DNA of 64,000 nucleotides from GWB2-37-7 sp942492835 (GTDB taxonomy: Bacteria; Bacillota; Clostridia; Lutisporales; Lutisporaceae): contig OW818645.1 in the NCBI GenBank assembly GCA_942492835.1, forward strand, positions 620,001 through 684,000, given 5' to 3'. The notes beneath the pieces are model-generated. The model was not told the DNA's origin, made no database searches, and worked only from the letters and a program-made list of their open reading frames with translations. A program made the translations under genes and the position numbers. Shown piece after piece: positions 36,358 to 45,621 of the stretch. Numbering within the stretch: position 1 is the stretch's first letter; each line of letters begins with the position of its first letter.

Positions 36358-36954
36358 TTATTTTTTTTGATTTTTTGCATTTTGTTTGTAGCTTTGTCCC
36401 ATATTTTTATCTTGTTTAATATCACCAAACTTTTTTTTATATTCATCTAATTCTTTTTTTGTCTTTAAAAGCTCTATTTGATTCTCAAAAAGCTTATTTT
36501 GAAGATCGTCCATCGTCTGTTTTGATACATCAAGCTCACAGCTTACGTCCTTCATTTCCTCTCGTGCCTTTGCCCATTCGCGACTGATCTTACCAAGCTC
36601 AATCTGTGTCTTTGTGTATTCACTCTGGGTCTTTGTATACTGCTCTTTTACTGCTTCCAGCTCTTGATTTAAGCTGTTAAGCTCTTCAAATGGCTTTTGC
36701 ATTTCAGATTGCAGCAGCTCCAGCTTCTCACTTGTATCGGCATACTGAGACTGACTCTTGTATAGTGCATCAGCTAAGTTTAATGAAGTAAGTACTGCTA
36801 CCATGTTAATATTGTATTTATTATTGCTTTTTGAAATTTCACGCATTATATTATCAACATTTTGCGCTAAATCAATGTAATATTCCTGTTCATCTTCCCC
36901 AATCAACACATAGTCCTGATCCATTATTTTTAGGTTTATTTTATTCCTGCTCAT
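36358..36954 (-). CDS. zapA: Cell division protein ZapA with long coiled-coil extension
   Basis: 198 aa. The first 90 residues are the ZapA domain (NKINLKIMDQDYVLIGEDEQ, then MVAVLTSLNLADALYK), which bundles FtsZ filaments at mid-cell. The remaining 110 residues are a charged coiled coil with repeats such as YTKTQSEYTKTQ, ending in a Lys/Gln-rich tail. Classical ZapA is about 85-110 aa; this longer form is common in clostridia. AAAGGAG precedes the ATG. Its place next to the U32 gene, with pheST further upstream, is a conserved clostridial arrangement. Confidence 0.85.
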   Translation of the reverse strand: MSRNKINLKIMDQDYVLIGEDEQEYYIDLAQNVDNIMREISKSNNKYNINMVAVLTSLNLADALYKSQSQYADTSEKLELLQSEMQKPFEELNSLNQELEAVKEQYTKTQSEYTKTQIELGKISREWAKAREEMKDVSCELDVSKQTMDDLQNKLFENQIELLKTKKELDEYKKKFGDIKQDKNMGQSYKQNAKNQKK

Positions 36955-37059
36955 TTATTTCAACTCCTTTAAGAGTGTTTTAAATATTCTGTTTGTATTA
37001 TTCATATTATATTCTTTAAAAATCAACAATTTCCTTCATTTTCTTACATGAAATAAAAC

Positions 37060-37084
37060 AAGTGCAGATTCGTCTGCACTTTTT
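37060..37084. terminator. Terminator after the opp/MFP operon
   Basis: 9-bp perfect stem (37060-37068 / 37073-37081) with a TTCG loop. A T5 run follows on the plus strand and TTGTTTTATTTC on the minus strand. It lies 27 bp beyond the permease stop, ending the seven-gene minus-strand operon before zapA. Confidence 0.88.
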
Positions 37085-37107
37085 CGCTTTTGCAAGTCTA
37101 ATGGACA

Positions 37108-38247
37108 TTAATCAACCTGCCATATAATATTATTCATATCCATTTGGGATGACTTTATTGCCGGATAAATTGAAGCAATAAGACTAATAAATTCTGGAAG
37201 AATAATTCCTATGCTTAAGGTGTGTATGGAAATATGCAATGGAATATTCAACATTCTGCATATAATAAAAGATGCAATAAGCCCTATGATTATACTGAAA
37301 ATACCACCTGCCATACCCATATATAAAGCCTTGCCATATATTACTTTCTTGATTTGATGCCCAGTATTTCCATAGAATTTTAACAATCCATAGTACTTTC
37401 TACCTTGCTCAATGTCAACAAGCATAATATTAATTAAACCCACAATAACTGCAAAAAACCATAGAATTACAGCAGCAAATATCATCTGTTTATTTTTCTC
37501 AAAGAAGGCTTTAAAAATGCCTATTTGATTAACATAGGAAATATCAAGCTGAGCTTCTCCAATTCCTATGGAATCAAAATAATATAATATTTGTGCCTTT
37601 GCGTCGTCAATATGAGTATCAACTAACAGTAAAGCTTCATCTATGTTATAAAGCTCTGAGTTATAATCAAGTGTAGAAATTGGGATATAGACTAATCCCT
37701 TTTTATCATCAAGATTGTCTCCAGAAATGTCCATTCTTTTGGATACTCCAATAACAACAACTTCCATATCCGTCCCATCAAGTGATATATTTAGATCTCT
37801 TCCTATAACATCCGTTGTTCCAAATAGTTCATCCGCTGTTAAATCATCTATAACTATTACATTCTGCCTATTAGCTGTTTGCCCTTTACTTATAAAGTTA
37901 CCCTGTAGTAGCTTTAATGAAGAATATCTCCAGTAATCACTGCCGACTGCTTTAAGCTCAACTATGCTGTTTGCCTTGTAGGAGCTTATAGAAACTGTAA
38001 CTTTTGCAATTGGTACCATTTTTTTTATTTCTGGCATTTCTTCTTGAAGCTTTTTAAAATCTTGATAGACAACAGCTGCGTTATTAAATTTCACACTTAG
38101 CAGACTATTTCCGTCACTATTGAAGTTTTTGTCAAGCAATGCTTTGCCACTTTGGGATGTGTTTAACATTGTTAGAAGCGGAACCATTCCTATAGCAATA
38201 CACAAAACTGCGAGAAGAAGCTTATTTGTTAATAGAACCCTTTTCAT
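37108..38247 (-). CDS. FtsX/MacB-type ABC permease
   Basis: 379 aa. One N-terminal helix (about 10-28), a MacB_PCD-type extracytoplasmic domain of about 230 residues (VVIGVSKRMDISGD), then three helices near 260-365 in the FtsX domain, the last near SIGIILPEFISLIASIYPA. Such permeases do not form a pore but pass ATP-driven movement to periplasmic or exported partners. Its ATG overlaps the upstream ATPase gene by 4 nt. It is the last gene of the operon and would pair with the adjacent degenerate ATPase, or with OppD/OppF if that ATPase is inactive. Confidence 0.85.
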   Translation of the reverse strand: MKRVLLTNKLLLAVLCIAIGMVPLLTMLNTSQSGKALLDKNFNSDGNSLLSVKFNNAAVVYQDFKKLQEEMPEIKKMVPIAKVTVSISSYKANSIVELKAVGSDYWRYSSLKLLQGNFISKGQTANRQNVIVIDDLTADELFGTTDVIGRDLNISLDGTDMEVVVIGVSKRMDISGDNLDDKKGLVYIPISTLDYNSELYNIDEALLLVDTHIDDAKAQILYYFDSIGIGEAQLDISYVNQIGIFKAFFEKNKQMIFAAVILWFFAVIVGLINIMLVDIEQGRKYYGLLKFYGNTGHQIKKVIYGKALYMGMAGGIFSIIIGLIASFIICRMLNIPLHISIHTLSIGIILPEFISLIASIYPAIKSSQMDMNNIIWQVD

Positions 38248-38939
38248 ACTGCTCCCTCCTTTGTGTTACCTTGAGAAATTCTGTTGTCAGATATTATTAT
38301 TCCTTTTTCAAAGGTTATTTGTCTTGTAGCTCTTTTTATTACCTCTTCTGTATCTGAGAAGGTAATAATAGCTATTCCATCTGCATTAATCTGGTCTATG
38401 ATATCCAATAGCATGGAGCTTTCTTGTTTGCTTAAATTTTCACCTGGTTCATCAACTATTAAAAGTAACGGCTTCACTACTAATGCTCTTGCAAGAGAAA
38501 CCTTATGCCGTTCAAAGTCAGAAAGCTCCCTTGCCTTTTTATACAGCAGCTCTTTTAATCCTAATCTCTCAGCCGCTTTTACTACTTCCTTATCCATTTC
38601 TAAACTATTTCTGCTTAATAGAGGTATTTCAATGTTTTTATAAACCGTAAGGCTATCAATGATATTTAAACCTTTAAACACAAATCCTATATATTTGCTT
38701 CTTATATTATCCAGCTTTTCAGACTCAATTGTTGATATATCGTTATAATCAAAAATATATTTCCCATTGCTTGGTCGGCTAATACAACCCAATACACTTA
38801 TAAAATTAATTTTATCCGCTCCATATATACCACTTACTACGATATATTCCCCTGAATCCACTCGCAAATCAAGTCTAGCAGCTGTGCTGAAGCCCAAGCC
38901 TTCCATCCAAGCAAGTATAAAGCTGTCTTGTTTTATCAT
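38244..38939 (-). CDS. Degenerate LolD/MacB-type ABC ATPase (probable pseudo-ATPase)
   Basis: 231 aa, full domain length and clearly homologous to LolD/MacB ATPases (LDLRVDSGEYIVVSG, YIGFVF, LTVYKNIEIPLL). Every catalytic motif is altered: Walker A is GIYGADKIN (Lys43 kept, Ser/Thr lost to Ile44); the Q-loop glutamine is Lys89 (FVFKG); the signature LSGGQ is LSDFE (139-143); the H-loop histidine is Phe194 (ITFSD). Walker B still ends in DEP (163-165). The frame is intact with 4-nt overlaps on both sides, so it is maintained, not a decaying gene. It probably acts as a structural or regulatory partner, not as an ATPase. Confidence 0.87.
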   Translation of the reverse strand: MIKQDSFILAWMEGLGFSTAARLDLRVDSGEYIVVSGIYGADKINFISVLGCISRPSNGKYIFDYNDISTIESEKLDNIRSKYIGFVFKGLNIIDSLTVYKNIEIPLLSRNSLEMDKEVVKAAERLGLKELLYKKARELSDFERHKVSLARALVVKPLLLIVDEPGENLSKQESSMLLDIIDQINADGIAIITFSDTEEVIKRATRQITFEKGIIISDNRISQGNTKEGAV

Positions 38940-40234
38940 TGTAGCTCATACCCCCAGCTCCAGAGTTTAAAGCTTTCTTTGTCCTGAACTCTCTCGGGAG
39001 GATTAAGTATATACTGATCTCCTGGTATTAGACCTTCAACTATTTCAATGGAAAATCCACTTTCTATACCTGTTCTAACTAGCTTTCTTTCTGCCTTGTT
39101 GTCTTTAAAAATGTAAACAAACCTATTACCGCTTTCATCTTCTACAACTGCTTGAAAGTTTACTACCGCTACATCAGACTTAATATTTAGATTAATTTTA
39201 ACCTCAGTCTCAAAACCAACCTTTACATTTTGATCAGGCTCATCTATTGCAATCTTAATTTTCACCATAGGTACCTTAGAGCTGCCTTCTGATAATGTAG
39301 CTGTATCCTCTACATCAATTACTGTGCCAACGTATGATTTCTGCTCTAAGCCCTTAATGGTAATAGCTGCTTTTGATCCTTCTGCTAATTGAACTGCTTC
39401 ATTTTGCTTTACATATGCACTTATTACATATCTGGAAAGGTCATATATCTCAACCTTTGTATTTTCTTCAGTAGGATATTGATTGTTTTGAAGCTTACAT
39501 CTTACAACCTTACCATTTATCAGAGCCTTTGAGCTTATATCAATTTTGCTATTCAGACTATCCGCATTCATTTCTATTAGTTCAATATTGCTTTTAAGCT
39601 TATCTATTTGAAGTTGTCGCTCTCCAGCATAACCGTTCAATCCTTCTCTAGCCTTGTCAAGCTGGATTTGACTTAATTGTACAGTTCCCTCCGATTTTGA
39701 CATATTCCTCTTTGAATTATCCACTTCTTCCTTTGAAACAAAGCCTTCTAAAAAAAGCTTTTGATTTTGCTCAAAATTTTCTTTTGCAGCAGCAAGATCT
39801 TCAATCGAATTTTTATACTGTATTTCTGCTTGAGTAACAGAATATATTAATTCCTTTTTATCCTTATTCTCTGACTTTAGCAAGATATTTAGTTCATTTT
39901 GTGCAGTCTTTAGATTTAACTCCTCGCTTTTCAGCTTATATGCATTATCTGATTCATCAAGCTTTAGAAGTAAATCCCCAACCTTTACCTCTTGTCCTTC
40001 TTGTACGTATACCTCTGCAACCTTCTGATTAGTATTTAGTATTATTTCCTGCTTAGAATTAGGTTCTATGTATCCCTGTAAATTTATAGTCTGCGCTATA
40101 TTTCTCTTTGTAGTTCTTGCTACAACAATCTTTCTGTATTGTGGAAGCTTTTCAGCTGCAATGCTAAAAATGCTTATTCCAGTTAATATTGAAACTACAG
40201 CAATTGCTATGATAACCTTATGCTTTGTTTTCAT
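38936..40234 (-). CDS. Membrane-fusion protein (HlyD/MacA-type periplasmic adaptor-like)
   Basis: 432 aa. One N-terminal membrane helix (about 7-27), a biotinyl-lipoyl-like half (EVYVQEGQEVKVGDLLLKLDES), a long coiled-coil hairpin (about 100-215), the second lipoyl half and a beta-barrel (GTVIDVEDTATLSEG... VKVGFETEV). In Gram-positive cells such proteins work with MacB/FtsX-type exporters at the cell surface. AGGGAAGGG precedes the ATG; the 3' end overlaps the ATPase gene by 4 nt. It supplies the link between the Opp half and the FtsX half of this operon. Confidence 0.88.
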   Translation of the reverse strand: MKTKHKVIIAIAVVSILTGISIFSIAAEKLPQYRKIVVARTTKRNIAQTINLQGYIEPNSKQEIILNTNQKVAEVYVQEGQEVKVGDLLLKLDESDNAYKLKSEELNLKTAQNELNILLKSENKDKKELIYSVTQAEIQYKNSIEDLAAAKENFEQNQKLFLEGFVSKEEVDNSKRNMSKSEGTVQLSQIQLDKAREGLNGYAGERQLQIDKLKSNIELIEMNADSLNSKIDISSKALINGKVVRCKLQNNQYPTEENTKVEIYDLSRYVISAYVKQNEAVQLAEGSKAAITIKGLEQKSYVGTVIDVEDTATLSEGSSKVPMVKIKIAIDEPDQNVKVGFETEVKINLNIKSDVAVVNFQAVVEDESGNRFVYIFKDNKAERKLVRTGIESGFSIEIVEGLIPGDQYILNPPERVQDKESFKLWSWGYELQ

Positions 40235-40261
40235 TTCAATTTCCCTTCCCTCTACAAAATA

Positions 40262-41224
40262 TTATTCTTGATACTTCCAGCATCGAACCTTATGACCTTC
40301 TTCTAATTCTATTAATTCTGGCATTTTATCCCTGCATTTATCAGTAGCATGCTCACACCTATCATTGAAGCGGCATCCATCTGGAAAATGACTTGGGTGT
40401 GGAATATAGCCAGGTATAGAATATAGCTTATCTACAGCACTATCAATTCTAGGTATGCATTTCATCAACCCTACTGTGTATGGATGCATTGGTTTTTTGA
40501 ACAAATCCTTAACGCTGGCTTCCTCCATTATTTTTCCACAATACATAACTATTACCCTGTCTGCATTTTCTGCTACTACGCCTAAGTCATGGGTAATCAA
40601 CAGCATAGACATGTTCAGTTGATTTTTCATTGACCTTAGAAGCTCCATTATTTCTGATTGTATTGTCACATCCAAAGCAGTTGTGGGCTCATCAGCAATC
40701 AGTAAGTCCGGATTACAAGCAATTGCAATGGCTATCATTATCCTTTGTCTCATTCCTCCGCTAAATTTTGCAGGCAGATCGTTATATCTAACCTGTGCCT
40801 CTGGAATACTAACAAAATTCATTAGTTGAAGTGCCCTTTGTTTTGACTGTGCTTTTGGTACAGTTTTATGAATTACAAGAGCTTCTCTTACTTGCTCACC
40901 TACTGATATGGAAGGATTTAAAGACATCATAGGCTCTTGATAAATCATAGCTACTCTATCACCTCTAACCATACACATCTGCTTTTCGTTAAGCTTTAAC
41001 AAATTTACATTATTAAATTCTATGTCTCCCTCAATTGTTTTGCCAGGAGGATTTATAAGTCTCATTATGGAGAGGGCTGTAACACTTTTCCCGCTTCCTG
41101 ATTCTCCTACAATTGCAAGTGTTTCATTACGTTCAACGTTAAAGCTTATTCCATCAACTGCTTTTATCTCCTGATTGCCTATATAAAAATAGGTCTTCAG
41201 ACTATTTACCTTCAATAAACTCAT
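40262..41224 (-). CDS. oppD: Oligopeptide ABC transporter ATPase, OppD type
   Basis: 320 aa, intact ATPase: Walker A GESGSGKS, signature FSGGMRQR, Walker B LLIADEPTTALD, H-loop ITHDLGVV. The C-terminal oligo_HPY extension has CRFNDRCEHATDKC plus a late Cys, the cysteine set of the iron-sulfur site in OppD/DppD proteins. The start is the ATG at 41224, 6 nt after AGGGGGA; the longer frame from 41251 begins inside the upstream gene. Only 1 bp separates it from that gene. With OppF it would power the OppB/OppC channel. Confidence 0.92.
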   Translation of the reverse strand: MSLLKVNSLKTYFYIGNQEIKAVDGISFNVERNETLAIVGESGSGKSVTALSIMRLINPPGKTIEGDIEFNNVNLLKLNEKQMCMVRGDRVAMIYQEPMMSLNPSISVGEQVREALVIHKTVPKAQSKQRALQLMNFVSIPEAQVRYNDLPAKFSGGMRQRIMIAIAIACNPDLLIADEPTTALDVTIQSEIMELLRSMKNQLNMSMLLITHDLGVVAENADRVIVMYCGKIMEEASVKDLFKKPMHPYTVGLMKCIPRIDSAVDKLYSIPGYIPHPSHFPDGCRFNDRCEHATDKCRDKMPELIELEEGHKVRCWKYQE

Positions 41225-41225
41225 A

Positions 41226-43598
41226 TTACTTCCCCCTTGTAATATCAACAATGGTGTCTAAAAGTATCTGTCCTATCTTCTTATATTGCTTCATGTCTAT
41301 CATATCCATGTTATCTCTCATGGTTGCACTGATATTTTCTTTCTCTGAATTATTAATAGCTATAGATTGGACACTTTTGCCAGTTAAGTCAGTAAAAACA
41401 GAGGTATTTATGCTGCCATAAACCAAATTAACACCATGAACTTTTGCTTTGTTTTTAAGTATTTGGATATACTTCTGTGCATCTTTGTTTTTGGGATATA
41501 TTCTGGAGGTATCCATTAAAACAGTATCGTCTTCCTTCATAGCAATATTGCCTATATCAAAATAAATTGCATTTTTTATCTTCCTAGGTAGAACGTATTT
41601 GCTGACAAAATTGCTTGTACCTCTCTTTTCATTGAAGGTTCCATCCCAGAATGCAAATATAATATTCTGTTTTGGTTTAATCCCACTTTTTGCAAACTTT
41701 TTAGCAATCTCTAGTTGTGCCGCCACAGAGCCAGCCTCTAAGCTTCCTGGGTATCTCACTAAGTTATCGTCTCCAACATAGTCCATTCTGCTTCCTATTA
41801 TTATAAAGTCATCCTTACTGTCTGGATCAGTACCTGGTATGTAGCCAAGCACATTGTATCCCTTTGTATCTGTAAGAATCTCTGCTTCTACACTTAATTC
41901 AACCTTACCTTCTCCAATTCTAAGTAGCTCTTCTCCAGCCTCCTTAGACATTCTGATAGTTGTAATATCTTTAAACATCTTATTAATTATTATATTTTTG
42001 GGAATATCATGCTCATACTCAAACCCATCTATAAAAACAACTGCTCTCGGCTTAATAAAATTCGCGACTACATACAGTGCACTAGTCATTTGTTTATAAT
42101 CCACAGGAGCAGTTAAATCTATTATCAACAGCTTATTGCTAAGGTTTTGTACTTTTAAACTTCCCCTTTTTCCGGAGTTCATATCAGTTATTCCATTCAT
42201 ATTTAGATTTGCAAATTCGAACTCTCCAGAAAAGGTTACTGGACTTGTAACAACATAGTCTTTTCTAAAGGTTAATTCCTTATTTTTGCCAAAGGAATCA
42301 ATTAACCTAAAGGTTGATCCTTTAACATTGACAGAGCTTGCTATATCAAATTCATGCATATAGCTGTTATCATAGGGTTTTATACCATAACTCTCAAGCT
42401 CACTACTAATGAATTCAGCAACCTTTTTATTTTCTATACTGCCAGCAAGCCTTCCTGCATACTTTTCACTACTAAGCTCTTTTATTGTATTAAAGGCATC
42501 TTCAGTTTCAAATTTATGCATACTAGGTGCTTGTGGAAAGAATATTATGACAAGCACGAGAGTATAGCAGATTATTTTTGTATATACAGTTCTCTTATAT
42601 AACTCAAAGTTTTTTATTTCATAAGCTAGCTTAAAAGGCGAAATAAAGGATGGTATCCTTCTTATAAAGGTTATTACCCTAGAGGTACGCTTTTCAAATT
42701 CTAGTCTTAAGCCTTCTCCAAAAAGGTTAAAGGCAATAATACTTGATGCAAATGCTACTGCTGGGTAAAAAACCAAGTACATCTTATCTGTGCCAAAGAA
42801 CATATATGTATATACCAATAATGACCCCCAGTCAAACTCAACTGGCACTTTTAATTCTCCTTCTCCACTATAAGCGCCGCCTCCTGCTATCATTCCAAAT
42901 ATACCTATCTGTGACATTGTAAGCAGAACTAAAGCAATCTCTAAGAAAAAAAATACTATTAGAGAAGGTATTAAATGTGGTATAACATTTTGAACTGCAA
43001 TCTCTAGCTTGCTTTTCCCTATAGCTATTTCACCTTCCACAAAATCCTGCTCCAAAATCTCTGTTACCTTTTCCATTAGAACATATGCAAATTTGCTCCA
43101 TCCAAATAGTGTCAAAAGCAATACCATAATAAGCTTGTCATCCTTTAAGAAGTCCATAAATAGAGCTAACTTGGTTAACATTATAACTACTATTACTAAT
43201 GGAAAAGCACTAAAAATAATATTAAACTGCTTTATAAACCATATTGAATACTTATTTTTATAAGCTGCTGATATAGCTATTGGCAAAGCGATAATCAATC
43301 TTCCTAGAGCAGTAAGAATTGCTATTACCATAGTCATTTTACAGCCATATATTATTAAACTTTTAAGATCTCTTCCTACATGATCTGTCCCCCATGGGTA
43401 TGCTTCTCCCGGTGGAACAGGCGGTACAACAAAACTTGTATTACCTTCTTCAACCTGAAATTCTAGTCTTTGCTTACCATATGGATCAGCCGTAGCAAGC
43501 TTTTCTGGATAAAAACTAGTGATCAGTAATAAAATCAGTAATAAACTCCCAAATATCAATGGATAATTCCACCTTTTGAAAGAACCCAGCTTTATCAT
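41226..43598 (-). CDS. OppC-type permease fused to an M28 peptidase-like ectodomain
   Basis: 790 aa, a fusion. Residues 1-330 are an OppC permease: helix 1, a short outer loop with YPWGTDHVGRD, a group of helices and a diverged EAA loop at about 186-214. An extra helix (about 340-356) then places residues 360-790 outside. That part starts like M28 aminopeptidases (SSEKYAGRLAGSIENKKVAEFI) and follows the fold, but the metal and catalytic residues are replaced: the first His is Arg604 (GSRMD), GAxDD is GSLEAGS (618-624), the Glu-Glu pair is Thr654-Phe655 (WDGTFN), the last His is lost near 756-762; Asp681 remains. It probably binds rather than cuts peptides. Confidence 0.86.
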   Translation of the reverse strand: MIKLGSFKRWNYPLIFGSLLLILLLITSFYPEKLATADPYGKQRLEFQVEEGNTSFVVPPVPPGEAYPWGTDHVGRDLKSLIIYGCKMTMVIAILTALGRLIIALPIAISAAYKNKYSIWFIKQFNIIFSAFPLVIVVIMLTKLALFMDFLKDDKLIMVLLLTLFGWSKFAYVLMEKVTEILEQDFVEGEIAIGKSKLEIAVQNVIPHLIPSLIVFFFLEIALVLLTMSQIGIFGMIAGGGAYSGEGELKVPVEFDWGSLLVYTYMFFGTDKMYLVFYPAVAFASSIIAFNLFGEGLRLEFEKRTSRVITFIRRIPSFISPFKLAYEIKNFELYKRTVYTKIICYTLVLVIIFFPQAPSMHKFETEDAFNTIKELSSEKYAGRLAGSIENKKVAEFISSELESYGIKPYDNSYMHEFDIASSVNVKGSTFRLIDSFGKNKELTFRKDYVVTSPVTFSGEFEFANLNMNGITDMNSGKRGSLKVQNLSNKLLIIDLTAPVDYKQMTSALYVVANFIKPRAVVFIDGFEYEHDIPKNIIINKMFKDITTIRMSKEAGEELLRIGEGKVELSVEAEILTDTKGYNVLGYIPGTDPDSKDDFIIIGSRMDYVGDDNLVRYPGSLEAGSVAAQLEIAKKFAKSGIKPKQNIIFAFWDGTFNEKRGTSNFVSKYVLPRKIKNAIYFDIGNIAMKEDDTVLMDTSRIYPKNKDAQKYIQILKNKAKVHGVNLVYGSINTSVFTDLTGKSVQSIAINNSEKENISATMRDNMDMIDMKQYKKIGQILLDTIVDITRGK

Positions 43599-44509
43599 GC
43601 TGTCTCCTCCTTTTGAGAGTTAAATGTAACCTGTTTCATTATCTGAAATAGTGTGTCAAGTATAAAATATATTATTCCAATCACAATTATAGTTACTATT
43701 ATTGTATTGTTATCATAATTTCTATATGAATTCATCAGTAATTGAGTTATGCCTGGATATGAAAACATATACTCAACTATCATCATATTGCCTATTATCA
43801 TTGCCGTTATATTTGATAAGCTTTCAAAAATAATTCCTATGGCATTTCTCATTACATGATTCCATAGTATTCTTCTGCTGGTGCATCCCTTGCCCATTGC
43901 TGCTTTTACATACTCCTTGTCATAGCAGCTTTCTATGCTCATGGCTGTTACTCTTGCAATATAGCAAGCTGGCAAAATAGATAATGCTATGATTGGAAGT
44001 AATTCATGATGCCAGCTACCGGAGCCCGCCACTTTAAATATTTTAATCCCATGCTGAATTAGCCATATGGCAAAGGACTGAAGCAGAGCAACAATCAAAA
44101 TATCTGGCAGCGATATAGGAATAATTGTAAGAAGTATCTTAAGACTAGAATCCCTGCTTTTACCCCGTCTACTATCAAGCACTCCCTTTAGTATTCCTGT
44201 TACTATTGCAATGACAAGTCCACCTACTAAAATCTTAATAGATTTTTTCACGCTATTTGATACAAGTAGATTTGTATCCTTTCCATTAAAAGTGTACTTA
44301 TAGTCTCCTTGTGCTAAGGTAACTATCTTATTGTTTACGCCTTTAAAGATATTTTTTATTGGATATGTTGCTGTCCATTTGCCATCAACCTGCTTTATAG
44401 TATAGTCTTTAGGAATTACGCAAATAAACACTGTAACATAAATAAATACGCAGAAAATTATGATTGTCGTAACTACTCTTTTTAAAACATTTTTAACCAA
44501 TGGATTCAT
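43595..44509 (-). CDS. Oligopeptide ABC transporter permease, OppB type
   Basis: 304 aa. Helix 1 at about 8-28, an extracytoplasmic stretch of some 70 residues (KDYTIKQVDGKWTATYP...), then five helices. The EAA loop EYVKAAMGKGCTSRRILWNHV, split here by function, is well conserved and docks on the ATPases. The start is the ATG at 44509, 6 nt after AGGGGGG; the ORF from 44533 begins inside oppF. Its stop overlaps the start of the OppC fusion by 4 nt. OppB proteins normally receive peptide from a binding protein, which this operon lacks. Confidence 0.88.
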   Translation of the reverse strand: MNPLVKNVLKRVVTTIIIFCVFIYVTVFICVIPKDYTIKQVDGKWTATYPIKNIFKGVNNKIVTLAQGDYKYTFNGKDTNLLVSNSVKKSIKILVGGLVIAIVTGILKGVLDSRRGKSRDSSLKILLTIIPISLPDILIVALLQSFAIWLIQHGIKIFKVAGSGSWHHELLPIIALSILPACYIARVTAMSIESCYDKEYVKAAMGKGCTSRRILWNHVMRNAIGIIFESLSNITAMIIGNMMIVEYMFSYPGITQLLMNSYRNYDNNTIIVTIIVIGIIYFILDTLFQIMKQVTFNSQKEETA

Positions 44510-44510
44510 G

Positions 44511-45497
44511 CTATTCCCCCCTAAAGTTTTCATTAGAGTTCATCAAATGACATGCAACTTTATGTTGATTCCCTACACTTTTTAAGAAAGGCGTTTTACT
44601 TTTGCAGATATCCATTGCAAGTTCGCATCTCGGGTGAAACGCACAGCCTGATGGAATATTAATAGGACTTGGTACTTCACCCTTTACTAGATGCTTGTCC
44701 CTATCATTGTAAGGATCAGGAATTGGCGCTGAAGACAATAAAATTTTTGTATAAGGATGAATAGGATTATTATAGATATCCTCAACATCACCAATCTCTA
44801 CTATTTTCCCTAAATACATAACTCCAACCTTATTGGACATATGCCTGATTACGTTTAATCCATGGGCTATAAACAAGTATGAAACCTTTAATTCACTTTG
44901 AAGTTCTGTCAACAAGTTTAGTATTTGAGATTGAACAGATACATCTAAAGCTGAAACAGGTTCATCACATATAATAAACTTTGGTCTTGTGGCTATTGCT
45001 CTTGCTATTCCAATTCTCTGTCTCTGACCGCCACTAAACTCATGAGGAAACTTCTTCATATCTTTTTCACTTAATCCAACTAAATGCAATAGTCGCTTTA
45101 CTTCATTATCATATTGATACTTATGAACAACTTTGTGAATACTTAAGGGTTCTGATAAAATATCAGAAATAGTCATTTTGGGATCTAAAGCAGAATAAGG
45201 ATTTTGAAAAACAACTTGAATATCTTTTCTTATTTTCCTTAGTTCCTTATCTGAAATCAAGTTTATATTCTTACCATCAAGAAAGATATCTCCCGAGGTT
45301 GGCTTTATAAGCCTTAGTATAAGCCTCCCTGTAGTAGACTTGCCGCATCCACTCTCTCCCACTAAACCAAGGGTTTCACTCTCAAGTACATCAAAGGATA
45401 CTCCATTAACAGCTTTAACCGTTTCGGTCTTAGCACCTAACTTCGATGTAACCGTAAAATACTTAGTCAAGTCTTTTACCTCAATTATCTTGTTCAT
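44511..45497 (-). CDS. oppF: Oligopeptide ABC transporter ATPase, OppF type
   Basis: 328 aa, intact: Walker A GESGCGKS, Q-loop VVFQNPYSALDP, signature FSGGQRQR, Walker B IICDEPVSALD and H-loop FIAHGLNVI (His kept, the usual Asp replaced by Gly). The oligo_HPY tail has CAFHPRCELAMDIC and a late Cys. It is the first gene of the operon; GGGGGTGAAAG precedes the ATG. A TATAAT-like -10 (45557-45562, minus strand) lies about 60 bp upstream without a clear -35. Confidence 0.92.
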   Translation of the reverse strand: MNKIIEVKDLTKYFTVTSKLGAKTETVKAVNGVSFDVLESETLGLVGESGCGKSTTGRLILRLIKPTSGDIFLDGKNINLISDKELRKIRKDIQVVFQNPYSALDPKMTISDILSEPLSIHKVVHKYQYDNEVKRLLHLVGLSEKDMKKFPHEFSGGQRQRIGIARAIATRPKFIICDEPVSALDVSVQSQILNLLTELQSELKVSYLFIAHGLNVIRHMSNKVGVMYLGKIVEIGDVEDIYNNPIHPYTKILLSSAPIPDPYNDRDKHLVKGEVPSPINIPSGCAFHPRCELAMDICKSKTPFLKSVGNQHKVACHLMNSNENFRGE

Positions 45498-45621
45498 TCT
45501 TTCACCCCCATGAAAAGATATTATCAGAAAATATTGAATTTTACATGTTGTTTAACATTATAGTTGTGTATTTTTTGTGAATATTTTATGAATAAATACA
45601 TACACAAATTATGTAATATGT

